Below, piece after piece: positions 27,608 to 36,699 of a DNA stretch of 39,390 bases. The DNA lies in assembly GCA_026416375.1 (NCBI GenBank), contig JAOAFI010000024.1:1-39390 (forward strand). The letters run 5' to 3'. Source of the stretch: Patescibacteria group bacterium. GTDB lineage: Bacteria > Patescibacteriota > Microgenomatia > UBA1406 > GWC2-37-13. Position numbers and translations under genes: made by a program. Under the pieces are notes generated by a model. The model saw only the letters and a program-made list of their open reading frames with translations, was not told the DNA's origin and did no database searches. Numbering within the stretch: the stretch's first letter is position 1; each line of letters begins with the position of its first letter.

Positions 27608-29707
27608 ATGGCTCAACAATCAATAATTACCAAAAATCGAATTGTCCCTTTAGATAAAATCAGAAATGTCGGCATTATTGCCCATATAGATTCAGGAAAA
27701 ACAACAACTACAGAACGATTTCTTTTTTATACTGGAAGAACTTATAAAATCGGCGATATTGATGAAGGTAATACTCAAATGGATTGGATGCCTCAAGAAA
27801 GGGAAAGAGGAATTACTATTGTTTCTGCTGCCACCACTACTTTTTGGAAAGGAGTAAGAATTAACATTATTGATACTCCAGGACATGTTGACTTCACTGC
27901 TGAAGTTGAAAGATCTTTAAGAGTTTTAGATGGCGGAGTGGTAATTTTTGATGCTGAAGAAGGGGTTCAATCACAATCTGAAACTGTTTGGCGTCAAGCT
28001 GATAAATATAAAGTTCCAAGAATATGCTTTATTAATAAGATGGATAAATTAGGAGCTGATTTTGAAGCAACTGTTGCTGAAATAAAAGATAGGCTTGGAG
28101 CCAATCCAGCAGTAATGACTTTACCAATCGGCAAAGAACAAGAATTTAAAGGAGTAATTGATCTTTTAACTCTAAAAGCTAAATATTGGGATAAAGATCC
28201 GCAAGGCATAGAATATACAGAAACAGATGTTATTCCTGAAGATTTAAAAAACAAAGTTCTTGAAGCAAGAGCAAAATTAATTGAACAAATTGCTGAAAAT
28301 GATGATAATCTTTTAAATAAATATTTAAATGGAGAACAAATATCAATTGATGAATTAAAACTATCTCTTAGAAAATCAGTTATTGCTTACAAGCTTATTC
28401 CTGTTTATTGTGGAAGTTCTTTAAGAAATAAAGCAGTTCAACCGGTTCTTGATGCTGTTGTTGACTATCTTCCCTCCCCTGCTGATTTAAAAGAAATAAA
28501 AGGAATAAATCCAAATAATAACAATGAAGAAAAAAGAAAACTAATTAATGAAGAAAAATTTTCCGCTTTAGCTTTTAAAATTCAACTTGATCCCCATGTT
28601 GGAAAACTTACTTACACAAGAATTTATTCGGGAATGCTTGAATCAGGAAGTTATATTTACAATGTAAATAGAGGAAAACAAGAAAGAGTCAGCCGAATTC
28701 TTTTAATGCATGCTAATAATCGAGAAGAAATTGACAAAGCTTATGCTGGAGAAATTGTTGCTCTAGTTGGACCAAAAGAAACAAAAACAGGCGATACTTT
28801 AGCTGATCCAAATGCGCCAATAATTTTAGAACAGATTACCTTCCCAGAACCAGTTATATCTTTGGCAATTGAACCAAAAACTAAAGCTGATCAAGAAAAA
28901 CTTTCTTACACTCTTCAAAGACTAGCTGAAGAAGATCCAACATTTAAAGTTAAAATAAATCATGAAACTGGCCAAACAATAATGTCCGGAATGGGTGAAC
29001 TCCATCTTGAAATCTTAGTTGACAGAATGAAAAGAGAAATGGGTATGGATGTTAATGTCGGAAAACCTCAAGTAGCTTATAAAGAAACAATAACAAAAAA
29101 TGTTGATAACATTGAAGGAAAATATATCAAACAAACAGGCGGCCACGGACAATATGGTCATTGTGTTATAAAAATCGAACCGTTAGGTCGAGGTGAAGGA
29201 TTTAAATTTGTTAATAAAATTAAAGGGGGCGTAATTCCTTCAGAATTTATTCCTTCAGTTGAGAAAGGAGTGATTGAAGCAATGGAAAAAGGAGTTTTAC
29301 TTGGTTATCCAATGACTGATCTTCAAGTAACTTTATATGATGGAAGCTATCACGAAGTTGATTCTTCAGACATTGCTTTTAAAATTGCAGGTTCAATGGC
29401 TCTTCAAGAAGGAGCTAAAAAAGCTGGATTAACTCTTCTTGAGCCAATTATGAAACTTGAAGTAACCGTTCCTGAAGAATTCATGGGAGTTGTAATTGGC
29501 GATATATCTTCAAAAAGAGGAAAAATTATGGGCACAGAAAAAAGATCAAGAGCTGTTGTTATAAAAGCTTTTGTTCCTTTAGCTGAACTTTCTGGATATG
29601 CTACAAATTTAAGATCATTAACTGAAGGAAGAGGGATATTTTATATGGAACCATCCCATTACGAAGAAGTACCTCAAAATATAATTTCATCAATGCTTAA
29701 AAAATAA
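27608..29707 (+). CDS. fusA: Elongation factor G
   Basis: 699 aa, full length. GTPase motifs: G1 [13 protein letters not shown]2 region ERERGIT, G3 DTPGHVDF, G4 NKMD and G5 [10 protein letters not shown]. Domains II-V follow, with [14 protein letters not shown] in domain III and the GGHGQYGH stretch in domain IV, whose tip enters the A-site. It catalyses ribosome translocation and, with RRF, recycling. It is the last gene of the str block; tuf, often next in other bacteria, is absent, and recF follows on the opposite strand after 4 bp. No promoter or Shine-Dalgarno is seen in the 40-bp gap, so it is probably read from the rpoB promoter. Confidence 0.98.
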   Translation: MAQQSIITKNRIVPLDKIRNVGIIAHIDSGKTTTTERFLFYTGRTYKIGDIDEGNTQMDWMPQERERGITIVSAATTTFWKGVRINIIDTPGHVDFTAEVERSLRVLDGGVVIFDAEEGVQSQSETVWRQADKYKVPRICFINKMDKLGADFEATVAEIKDRLGANPAVMTLPIGKEQEFKGVIDLLTLKAKYWDKDPQGIEYTETDVIPEDLKNKVLEARAKLIEQIAENDDNLLNKYLNGEQISIDELKLSLRKSVIAYKLIPVYCGSSLRNKAVQPVLDAVVDYLPSPADLKEIKGINPNNNNEEKRKLINEEKFSALAFKIQLDPHVGKLTYTRIYSGMLESGSYIYNVNRGKQERVSRILLMHANNREEIDKAYAGEIVALVGPKETKTGDTLADPNAPIILEQITFPEPVISLAIEPKTKADQEKLSYTLQRLAEEDPTFKVKINHETGQTIMSGMGELHLEILVDRMKREMGMDVNVGKPQVAYKETITKNVDNIEGKYIKQTGGHGQYGHCVIKIEPLGRGEGFKFVNKIKGGVIPSEFIPSVEKGVIEAMEKGVLLGYPMTDLQVTLYDGSYHEVDSSDIAFKIAGSMALQEGAKKAGLTLLEPIMKLEVTVPEEFMGVVIGDISSKRGKIMGTEKRSRAVVIKAFVPLAELSGYATNLRSLTEGRGIFYMEPSHYEEVPQNIISSMLKK

Positions 29708-29711
29708 TTAT

Positions 29712-30755
29712 TTAAAGATAAATATACTGACAATAATCAAAATCTATCTTTTCAACAGAACTAGCAATAGTTTGATAATTATTAATTATTGGAAAAATAA
29801 TTTTTTTATTGTTTTCATCTAATTCAGAAAAAATATCATCAAGCAAAATCAAAGGTTTTATTTTTTTATTTTTTTCAATATATTTTATTTCATTTATTTT
29901 AAGCCAAAAAATAGCTAATCTTTGTTCACTTCTTGAGCCAAATTTATGAATATTTTTATCTTGATTATTTTTATGATCTAATAAATAAATTTCAAAATCG
30001 TCTCTTTGAGGTCCAACAATTGTTTTTTTATATTTAATACTTTCTTCAAAACTATTTTTTAATCTTTCTCTATTTATTTCATTTTTTAAATATTTTATTG
30101 AAAAAAATTTAAAGTCAATTTTCTGATTTAAATTTAAAAAATTTATATACTCTTCTCTTTTTTGTGTTAGATAATTACCATTTTTTATCAAATAATCATC
30201 CCAAAAATTAAGCTCATTATTTAAATCAATAAAATTTGATTTTAGTTCTAAAATTTTATTTCTTTTTCTTAATGCTTGTTCATAATTAATTAATTTTTTC
30301 TTATATTCTGAATCAAGAAAACTAATTATTTTATCAAAATATCTTCTTCTTTTTTCAGGAGAACCAATAATAATTTCAAGTTGTTCTGGAGAAAATAAAA
30401 CTGTATTGGTTTGTTCTTGTTGATATAAAAAATGTTTTTTTTCGCTTTTTTCAATATAAAATTTTTTTGTCAACTTTTTTGTTTTTTCTAATTTTAAAAA
30501 AATAGAAAATGATAAAAAATCACTATTTATTAAAAAATCGCCGAAAACCTTTGATTCTTTTTCATAAAAATTTATCAATTCTTCTTCCTTCTCTTCTCTA
30601 AAACCAATTCCATTAATTAAAAAATGAATTGATTCTAAAATATTTGTTTTTCCAAGAGAATTTTTGCCAATAATCAAATTTATATTCTTATCAAAGATTA
30701 ATTCTTTTTCTTTAAAATTTCGAAAATTAATTAGCTTTATTCTTTTTAAAAACAT
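29712..30755 (-). CDS. recF: DNA repair/replication protein RecF
   Basis: 347 aa. An SMC-like ABC ATPase: N-terminal FLKRIKLINFRNFKEKEL, Walker A GKNSLGKTN, the signature region around FGSRSEQRLAIFWL, and Walker B LILLDDIFSELDE. RecF binds gapped DNA and helps load RecA through RecOR. The family match is clear and the length is normal. The ATG at 30755 follows a TATAAT box by 7 nt, in the short gap after the UMP kinase fusion gene. The gene is not beside dnaA/dnaN here, unlike the classic arrangement. Confidence 0.92.
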   Translation of the reverse strand: MFLKRIKLINFRNFKEKELIFDKNINLIIGKNSLGKTNILESIHFLINGIGFREEKEEELINFYEKESKVFGDFLINSDFLSFSIFLKLEKTKKLTKKFYIEKSEKKHFLYQQEQTNTVLFSPEQLEIIIGSPEKRRRYFDKIISFLDSEYKKKLINYEQALRKRNKILELKSNFIDLNNELNFWDDYLIKNGNYLTQKREEYINFLNLNQKIDFKFFSIKYLKNEINRERLKNSFEESIKYKKTIVGPQRDDFEIYLLDHKNNQDKNIHKFGSRSEQRLAIFWLKINEIKYIEKNKKIKPLILLDDIFSELDENNKKIIFPIINNYQTIASSVEKIDFDYCQYIYL

Positions 30756-30762
30756 AAAGTAG

Positions 30763-30768
30763 ATTATA
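30763..30768 (-). promoter_or_regulatory. -10 box of recF, predicted leaderless
   Basis: On the minus strand TATAAT ends 7 nt before the recF ATG. The -35 is poor. Confidence 0.45.
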
Positions 30769-30779
30769 TATTTTTTTAT

Positions 30780-32111
30780 TTATTTTTTCTTTAGGACAAA
30801 TTTTGTCTCAATAAATGAGGGCAACATTATTTTTCTTTTTAAAATTAATGCTTTATCTTTAAATTCAAAAAAAATTTTTTCCCAATATTTTTTATAAAAA
30901 AAAGAAACATCAGAAAAATCTTTTTTATGAAATATTTTATACCAAATATTTTCTTTAGTAAAAATTTTATGAACTATATATTTTTTTGAAACTCTAATGC
31001 TTTCTTTTATTGTTTTTTGAATTTTTTCATAATCCATTTTTTCTAAAAGATCATGACTATAAACTAAATCAAATTGATTATTTTTAAAAGGAAGATTGGT
31101 AGCATCAGCTAAAATAATATACGGTTTAATATTTTCTTTAGCTAAATTATAAGCAGTTTTTGAAAAATCAATTCCTTTAGCATCAACACCAAAAAATCTT
31201 AAATATTTTATCGTCGTTCCAAGACCACAACCTAACTCAAGAGCTGTTTTTGGATTTAAAGTAATTTTATAAATAAATGCTCGATAAAAACTAACCAAAT
31301 TATGAAATATTTCTCCAAAAAAAGAATCAACTTTACTTATTTTATGACCACCTTTTTTACCCATATAATAATCTCTATCATAATAGCTTGAATCAATTCT
31401 AAAAGGAGTAATCACTGTTCCTCTGAAAGTTTTTCCTTCAATTATTTTTTCTAAATTATTAAAATCATGACCTGAAGCAACAATTACTGTCAAGCCTAAT
31501 TTTTTTGCTAAAGGAGTTGCTACTGGATCAAAAGGAGCATTTAAACCAGGAGTCCATTTATTTCCAATAATTTTTTCTACTTCTTCCCAAGTTATTTTTT
31601 CAATAATTTTAGCATTTTTAAATTTTTTTGGATCTTTATCATATATTCCATCAACATTTGAAAGATTAATAATTAAATTAGCTTTATAATCACGAGCTAA
31701 AATTACCGCATCATAATCAGTAGACCATCCAGGTTTCCAGCCAGCCCCAATAGCAATTGGCTCTTTCCAATAAAAAATTTTTTTATCATAATTTGTAATA
31801 ATTCTTGGATGTGAAACATCTTGAAAAATTGTTCGCAATAAATGAGCATTAAAACGAGTAGCATGAATACCAAGCCAATCCAAATCTTCATTATTAATGT
31901 TTCCAATTACTTGTTTTCCTGCATCTTGATAATGACGAGCAATTTTTCCGCCACCTGATATAAGCATAAATCTTTTTCCTTTTAAAATTTGAGATCTAAT
32001 AAAATAATTTAATTGTGAAAGAAATTTTGTATCAACTCCTCCATTTGGAACAATTAAACTTCCTCCAACAGATATAATAATTGGCGGTTCTTTTTTATCA
32101 AAAAAAAACAT
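30780..32111 (-). CDS. UMP kinase fused to a class I SAM methyltransferase
   Basis: 443 aa in one uninterrupted frame. Residues about 10-235 are an amino-acid-kinase domain of the archaeal-like PyrH type: VGGSLIVPNGG, LISGGGKIARHYQ, GWKPGWSTDYDAVILA, NLSNVDGIYDKDPK and FDPVATPLAKK. After a linker with YYDRDYYMGKKGGH, residues about 288-443 form a Rossmann methyltransferase: motif I ALELGCGLGTT, the acidic residue in GIDFS, and ADATNLPFKNNQFDLVYSHDLLEK. UMP kinase makes UDP for RNA, DNA and UDP-sugar synthesis. The methyltransferase substrate is unknown. As the only pyrH in the window it may be the cell's essential copy. Promoter TTGAAT-17-TATAAT lies just upstream, with a leader of about 11 nt. 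Confidence 0.88.
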   Translation of the reverse strand: MFFFDKKEPPIIISVGGSLIVPNGGVDTKFLSQLNYFIRSQILKGKRFMLISGGGKIARHYQDAGKQVIGNINNEDLDWLGIHATRFNAHLLRTIFQDVSHPRIITNYDKKIFYWKEPIAIGAGWKPGWSTDYDAVILARDYKANLIINLSNVDGIYDKDPKKFKNAKIIEKITWEEVEKIIGNKWTPGLNAPFDPVATPLAKKLGLTVIVASGHDFNNLEKIIEGKTFRGTVITPFRIDSSYYDRDYYMGKKGGHKISKVDSFFGEIFHNLVSFYRAFIYKITLNPKTALELGCGLGTTIKYLRFFGVDAKGIDFSKTAYNLAKENIKPYIILADATNLPFKNNQFDLVYSHDLLEKMDYEKIQKTIKESIRVSKKYIVHKIFTKENIWYKIFHKKDFSDVSFFYKKYWEKIFFEFKDKALILKRKIMLPSFIETKFVLKKK

Positions 32112-32128
32112 ATTTTTTAATTCATATA

Positions 32129-32157
32129 ATTATACAAAAAAATAAATCTTTATTCAA
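32129..32157 (-). promoter_or_regulatory. Promoter of the UMP kinase fusion gene
   Basis: On the minus strand TTGAAT (32157-32152), a 17-bp spacer and TATAAT (32134-32129). The ATG is 17 nt past the -10, so a leader of about 11 nt without a Shine-Dalgarno is expected. The -35 overlaps the stop of the upstream VirB2-like gene. Confidence 0.65.
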
Positions 32158-32489
32158 ATTATTCCTCCTTGAAGTCCAAAAATAAAAGAAATAAGTCTAA
32201 CTAAAAAATAAGAAAAAATTAATATTCCAAAACCAATAAGACCAGCGGTAATTTTTGCTTGAGCGCTTTTTATTTTATCTTGATTGCCTTGAGATAAAAT
32301 ATAATCATATCCGCCCCAAATCAAAATAAAAAGAAGAATTATTCCAGCTAAAGGCATCATAAATTGTAAAATTCTTCCTATAATATGACTAAGTTTTATC
32401 TCAGAAGAATCAACTCCAGGAATTCTTAAAGGTCCTTCAATTGTCTGTCCATTAAGATTAACTGCTTGAGCTAATATTTGTTTTATCAT
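32154..32489 (-). CDS. TrbC/VirB2-like small membrane protein
   Basis: 111 aa. Two hydrophobic helices (about 40-62 and 82-106) flank a short polar loop YILSQGNQDKIKSAQAKITAG. This GNxxKxxxAxxxI pattern is characteristic of TrbC/VirB2 pilin-like proteins and their CPR relatives. No cleavable signal is obvious. In T4SS the family forms the pilus or inner-membrane channel; in CPR such proteins occur with VirB6-like and ATPase genes of uncertain function. Its start overlaps the end of clpC by 32 nt, an unexpected partner, suggesting cotranscription with the chaperone. A similar helix-loop-helix ends the protein at 38559-39311. Confidence 0.75.
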   Translation of the reverse strand: MIKQILAQAVNLNGQTIEGPLRIPGVDSSEIKLSHIIGRILQFMMPLAGIILLFILIWGGYDYILSQGNQDKIKSAQAKITAGLIGFGILIFSYFLVRLISFIFGLQGGII

Positions 32490-35397
32490 TGTTTTTGTCT
32501 AAATAATTTTTAACATCTTTTATTTCTTCTTTTTCTTTTGAATTTATTGATTCATTAATTTTTATTTTGATTTTGTTTTTAGCGCATTTTGGACAAATAA
32601 TCGTTGTATTAACAATAATTTCTTGTTCAAAAACAAAACCACAATTTAAGCATAAATATTTTTTAATATTTTTTGGAACAAAATTTGCTTTCTCAATATC
32701 AAAAAAAAGTTCATTATCTTTAATTTTTACTTTTATAATATCTCCTTTTTTTACTTTTCCTTCAATAATTAAATTAGAAATTGGATTTTCAATATATTTT
32801 TGAATTGCTCGTTTTAGAGGACGAGCTCCATAAATTGGATCAAAACCTACCTGAGCTAAATCATCAATCACTTCATCACTATAACAAAAACCAATTTCTT
32901 GATCTTCAAGCAACTTTTCTACGCCTTTAAGTTGAAGTTTAATAATTTTTGATATATCTTTAAATTTTAAAGGTTCAAAAATTATAATCTCATCAAAACG
33001 ATTAACTAATTCAGGTCTAAAAAACTTTAAAAGTTCAATCATTACTTTTTCTTTTATTTTTTCAAAATCATTATTTTTTTCATTATTAGTTTTATTTTTT
33101 TCTTTATTTTGATCTTTATCTGTTTCTCTTTTAAGAATTTCTTGTTGAATCAAATTTGAAGCAATGTTTGAAGTACAAATAACAACTGTATTTTTAAAGG
33201 AAATAGTTCTTCCTTTGTTATCAGTTAATCTACCATCATCTAGTATTTGAAGCAAAATATTAAAAATATCAGGATGAGCTTTTTCAATTTCATCAAAAAG
33301 AACAACACTATATGGTTTTCTTCTAACAGCCTCAGTTAATTTACCGCCTTCTTCATAGCCAACATATCCAGGAGGAGCACCAAGCAATTTTGCCACTTCA
33401 TGGCGCTCCATATACTCTGTCATATCAAACCTAATCATTGCCTCCTCGCTTCCAAACAAAACATCAGCTAAAGTTTTAGCTAATTCCGTTTTTCCAACAC
33501 CAGTTGGACCTAAAAAAACAAAACTTCCAATAGGCCGAGAGGCTGATTTTAAACCAGCTCTTCCACGCCTGACAGCTTGAGAAACTGAGGCTACTGCTTT
33601 TTCCTGATTAATTAATCTTTGATGAATAATCTCTTCAAGATGAGCTAAACGCTCAATTTCAGATGAAGTAATTTTAGAAACAGGAATTCCAGTCCAACGA
33701 GAAATAATATCGCGGATAATATCAACAGTAACACTTGTTGTTGTTTGGCCTTTTTTAAGATTATATTCCTCTTGTTTTTCTTTTAATTGAGATTGAATAT
33801 CATCTATTTTTGAATTTAAAATTCTTACTTTTATCTGATCCCCTTTTTTTTCAGCTTCAATTTTTTCTTGAGACAACTCTTTTATTCTTGTTTCAAGAGA
33901 TCTTATTTCTTCAGGCAAAGAAATTAAAGGTAGTCTAACAGCTGAAGCTGCCTCATCAATTAAATCAACTGCTTTATCAGGCAAAAATCTATCTCCAATA
34001 TATCTTTTAGATAATTTTACCGCTATTTCAATTGCCTCAAGCGGTATTTTTACTTTATGAAAAGCTTCATATTTATCTTTTATTGCCTGAAGCATTTTAA
34101 TTGTCTGTTCTTCTGTTGGCTCAGGAACCAACACCGGCTGAAAACGCCGCTCTAATGCTGGATCTTTTTCAATATACTTTCTATATTCAGTCAAAGTTGT
34201 TGCGCCAATTATCTGAACTTCTCCCCGGGCCAGAGCTGGCTTTAAAAAATTTGAAGCATCAAGAGATCCTTCTCCGCTTGATCCAGCACCAACAATATTG
34301 TGAATTTCATCAATAAAAAGAATTATCTGTCCATTTGAAGCTTTAATCTGTTCAAGCAAGTCTTTCATTCTTTCTTCAAATTCTCCTCTGTGGGAAGCTC
34401 CAGCTAAAATACTCATTAAATCAAGCTGTAGAATCTTTTTATTTAAAAGAGGCTCCGGAACTTCACGGGAAACAATTTTTTGAGCCAACCCCTCAACAAT
34501 TGCTGTTTTTCCAACTCCAGCCTCGCCGACCAATGACGGATTATTTTTGCTTCGGCGAGACAAAATATGAATTACTCTCTCAATTACTGAAGATCTTTCA
34601 ACTACCGGATCAAGAAGTCCTTGAGAAGCTTTGGCAGTTAAATCAATAGTAAATTCCTCCAAAACTTTTTTCTTTTTCTGGGCTTTTATTTCTTCTTCGC
34701 TCATTAATCCTTCTTTTTTGCCAGTAATTTTTTTATTTAAATCTTCTTTTTTTAATCCTAATTTAACTAATATTCTGGCGCCAACTCCTTCTCCTTCCTC
34801 ATACAAAGAAACTAAAAGATGTTCAGGAGCAATAAATTCAAAACCAAGTTTTCTAGCAATAATAAGAGAGTCGTTTATTATTTTTTTTATCCTTGGAGAA
34901 ATCTGAGGAAGTTTATCAGCTGTTCCTTTTTTATAAATTTTATTTAACTCTTCTTGAATTAATTGAGGAGAGGTTTTTAATTCTGTTAAAAGATTATAAA
35001 TCTCTGAGTCAGTAGTTAAACCGTACAAAAGATGTTCGCTGTCAAGATAATCACTTTTTAATTCTTTAGCTTTACTTTGAGCCATCATAATTACTCTATT
35101 GGACCTTGAGGTTAAATGAGTCATTAGATCAAGATTGGCTGTTTGAGGCTGATTTTCTTGGATTTTTTTTTCAGTCGGTTTTTTTATATTATTTTGTTCT
35201 GTTTGATTATTAATTTTTTGATTAATTTGATTGCCAGCTAAATTATTTTGAACTTGATTATTATTAAAATTTTGATTGTTAGTATTTAATTGATTAGGGA
35301 TATTAGAATTAGTGTTTGAACCATTAGGATTGCTATGATTGTTTGGATTTAAATTTGCATTTTGTTGATTATTTAAAAAATCAAAAAAGTTTGCCAT
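32458..35397 (-). CDS. clpC: ClpC-type AAA+ chaperone with N/Q-rich head and zinc ribbon tail
   Basis: 979 aa. Residues 1-90 are a Gln/Asn-rich low-complexity leader. Then come a double Clp_N repeat (about 90-220), AAA1 with Walker A GEAGVGKTA (about 291) and Walker B LFIDEIH, a short ClpC-like middle coiled coil (about 495-550), AAA2 with GPTGVGKTE (about 630) and VLFDEIEKAHPD, and the ClpB_D2-small domain. A zinc-ribbon-like tail (CLNCG and CPKC, about 916-939) follows, then a charged end. The [LIV]G[FL] loop that docks ClpP is not visible after CTSNIASNL, where a Lys/Asn-rich stretch sits instead. The protein may be a disaggregase/unfoldase rather than a ClpP feeder. The promoter is TTGACA-17-CATAAT. 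Confidence 0.93.
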   Translation of the reverse strand: MANFFDFLNNQQNANLNPNNHSNPNGSNTNSNIPNQLNTNNQNFNNNQVQNNLAGNQINQKINNQTEQNNIKKPTEKKIQENQPQTANLDLMTHLTSRSNRVIMMAQSKAKELKSDYLDSEHLLYGLTTDSEIYNLLTELKTSPQLIQEELNKIYKKGTADKLPQISPRIKKIINDSLIIARKLGFEFIAPEHLLVSLYEEGEGVGARILVKLGLKKEDLNKKITGKKEGLMSEEEIKAQKKKKVLEEFTIDLTAKASQGLLDPVVERSSVIERVIHILSRRSKNNPSLVGEAGVGKTAIVEGLAQKIVSREVPEPLLNKKILQLDLMSILAGASHRGEFEERMKDLLEQIKASNGQIILFIDEIHNIVGAGSSGEGSLDASNFLKPALARGEVQIIGATTLTEYRKYIEKDPALERRFQPVLVPEPTEEQTIKMLQAIKDKYEAFHKVKIPLEAIEIAVKLSKRYIGDRFLPDKAVDLIDEAASAVRLPLISLPEEIRSLETRIKELSQEKIEAEKKGDQIKVRILNSKIDDIQSQLKEKQEEYNLKKGQTTTSVTVDIIRDIISRWTGIPVSKITSSEIERLAHLEEIIHQRLINQEKAVASVSQAVRRGRAGLKSASRPIGSFVFLGPTGVGKTELAKTLADVLFGSEEAMIRFDMTEYMERHEVAKLLGAPPGYVGYEEGGKLTEAVRRKPYSVVLFDEIEKAHPDIFNILLQILDDGRLTDNKGRTISFKNTVVICTSNIASNLIQQEILKRETDKDQNKEKNKTNNEKNNDFEKIKEKVMIELLKFFRPELVNRFDEIIIFEPLKFKDISKIIKLQLKGVEKLLEDQEIGFCYSDEVIDDLAQVGFDPIYGARPLKRAIQKYIENPISNLIIEGKVKKGDIIKVKIKDNELFFDIEKANFVPKNIKKYLCLNCGFVFEQEIIVNTTIICPKCAKNKIKIKINESINSKEKEEIKDVKNYLDKNNDKTNISSSS

Positions 35398-35400
35398 AAT
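35392..35400 (+). promoter_or_regulatory. Extended -10 promoter of the secreted C39 gene
   Basis: TGC-CATAAT ends 6 nt before the ATG at 35407; its CAT is the clpC start codon on the other strand. A weak -35-like TTTAAA lies 17 bp upstream. Confidence 0.55.
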
Positions 35401-35409
35401 CTTATTATG
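35395..35409. promoter_or_regulatory. 15-bp palindrome uniting two divergent starts
   Basis: CATAATCTTATTATG is a perfect inverted repeat apart from the central CTT. Each arm is the -10 box of one gene and the start codon of the other (clpC on minus, C39 gene on plus). Confidence 0.7.
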
Positions 35410-35432
35410 GAGAAAAAAAATATTAGTGTCAA
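35404..35432 (-). promoter_or_regulatory. Consensus promoter of clpC, predicted leaderless
   Basis: On the minus strand a consensus TTGACA (35432-35427), a 17-bp spacer and CATAAT (35409-35404), ending 6 nt before the clpC ATG. The whole promoter lies inside the coding start of the divergent gene. Confidence 0.8.
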
Positions 35433-36186
35433 CATAATCATTTTTATTATTTTTTTATTCTTTAATTCTTTTTATGTTTTTGCTTCAAATGAAAACAAAA
35501 ATAATCAATCAATAAAACTGAATGAATTAAAACTTACGCCAATTATTGCCTCGCCAACTATTATCCCGCAAATAAATATTACAAACAATTTGTCTGAATT
35601 AATTGATGATAAAAATAATAAAAAGCAAAAAAACCAAAATATTTCTTATGGAAAAATAATTAATAATTTGATTTATTATACTCAATACAATAATAATTAT
35701 TCTTTACCAAATCAAGACAACAAAGAAAAAAAATGCACTATTCATTATGCTGGCTGCGGACCAACAACCTCAGCAATGATTATTGCCTCATATATAGATA
35801 AATCAATCACTCCTGAAAAAATTGTTGATTATTTTAAAGAAAAAAAATACTATCTTGGATGTAATGGATCATCAATTTATGATAATAAATCAGTAATTGA
35901 AGCGTTTGGAGTAAAAACAAGCAGTGATGTAATGAGTTTTAATCTTGATGAGGCTAATAAAATTATACCTATTATTAAAAATTATCTTAAAGCTGGCTGG
36001 ACTTTTTTTGCTTTGGCAAATTTTCGTGAAAATGGAGGCGGTCATTTTTTCTGGATCGTTGATATTGATAATTCAGGCAATATCTGGGCTTTTGATCCTT
36101 GGTACGGCAGATATCAACAGCCTTTTAATGAAAATACTTATTATCCATTTCCAAAATATCGGCAAATTTTTAAAGTAAAAAAATAA
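35407..36186 (+). CDS. Secreted C39-like cysteine peptidase
   Basis: 259 aa. A signal peptide (about 1-26, SFYVFASNE) and a polar linker precede a C39_2 papain-fold domain. It has Gln93 in YYTQYNN, candidate nucleophile Cys117 in AGCGPTTSAMI, His213 in GGGHFFWIVDID and Asp230 in FDPWYG. Further cysteines (110, 152) could pair. The family contains peptidases that trim secreted peptides and related wall-associated enzymes; the substrate is unknown. The gene is divergent from clpC and shares a palindromic promoter with it. The envelope-anchored protein at 36224 lies downstream with its own -10 box. Confidence 0.87.
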   Translation: MEKKNISVNIIIFIIFLFFNSFYVFASNENKNNQSIKLNELKLTPIIASPTIIPQINITNNLSELIDDKNNKKQKNQNISYGKIINNLIYYTQYNNNYSLPNQDNKEKKCTIHYAGCGPTTSAMIIASYIDKSITPEKIVDYFKEKKYYLGCNGSSIYDNKSVIEAFGVKTSSDVMSFNLDEANKIIPIIKNYLKAGWTFFALANFRENGGGHFFWIVDIDNSGNIWAFDPWYGRYQQPFNENTYYPFPKYRQIFKVKK

Positions 36187-36211
36187 TTTTTAATTAAATA
36201 TTAAATAAATG

Positions 36212-36217
36212 TATAAT
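36212..36217 (+). promoter_or_regulatory. -10 box fixing the start at 36224
   Basis: TATAAT, directly preceded by TG, lies 6 nt before the ATG at 36224. It would overlap the coding region if the tracked start at 36209 were used, which favours the later start. Confidence 0.5.
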
Positions 36218-36223
36218 AAAATT

Positions 36224-36658
36224 ATGGATAAAAAAATTTTAGTTTTTATTGGAATTTTTTTTGTTTTTATTATTTTTATTTTGTTTTTAATTGCTTCAAA
36301 TAAACCAAAAGTAAAAAATGATTCAAATCAGACTCAAACCATTGTCTCTCCAATACAAAAAATTCAAATTAAAGATTCTGAAAAACCAACTAATCCGCCA
36401 ATCATTTCTCCAGCTGAATTTACCGGAGTTAAAGAAGAAGAACTTCCGCCAAAAATAAAAGATTATAGCGATCAAAAACTTGATCTTCTAAAAAAATTGC
36501 CTTTAAAAATGAGTTATTTTATTATTGATTTTGATTATGTTGAGGATAAATTCACTGTTTCTTATCTTGAACCAAAATCTTCCTCCAAAAACCTTTTCTC
36601 TTCATGGCTTTTCCAAAACTATCCAGCATTAAAAATTAGTGATTTTATAGAAAAATAA
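36224..36658 (+). CDS. Small single-TM protein upstream of VirB6-like gene
   Basis: 144 aa from the ATG at 36224 (MDKKILVFIGIFF); the tracked start at 36209 lies within the -10 box. One transmembrane helix (about residues 5-24) is followed by a Pro/Lys-rich linker and a domain with EELPPKIKDYSDQKLDLLKKLPL, FIIDFDYVEDKFTVSYLEP and FSSWLFQNYPAL. I cannot name the family. I recall similar proteins close to T4SS-like genes in CPR genomes, which suggests a role as an accessory envelope component; this is from memory and context only. Confidence 0.7.
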   Translation: MDKKILVFIGIFFVFIIFILFLIASNKPKVKNDSNQTQTIVSPIQKIQIKDSEKPTNPPIISPAEFTGVKEEELPPKIKDYSDQKLDLLKKLPLKMSYFIIDFDYVEDKFTVSYLEPKSSSKNLFSSWLFQNYPALKISDFIEK

Positions 36659-36662
36659 TCAT

Positions 36663-36692
36663 TTGAAAACAAAACTATTTTTGTTTTAAAAT
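36663..36692 (+). promoter_or_regulatory. Promoter of the VirB6-like gene, predicted leaderless
   Basis: TTGAAA (36663-36668), an 18-bp spacer and TAAAAT (36687-36692), 7 nt before the ATG at 36700. A 9-bp AT-rich hairpin (AAAACAAAA / TTTTGTTTT, 36666-36687) occupies the spacer. Confidence 0.55.
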
Positions 36693-36699
36693 CAATAAT

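Noticed and set aside
36209-36223. Start of the small TM protein at 36209
   Set aside because: That ATG overlaps a TATAAT box placed 6 nt before the ATG at 36224, and the later start keeps a normal signal-anchor.
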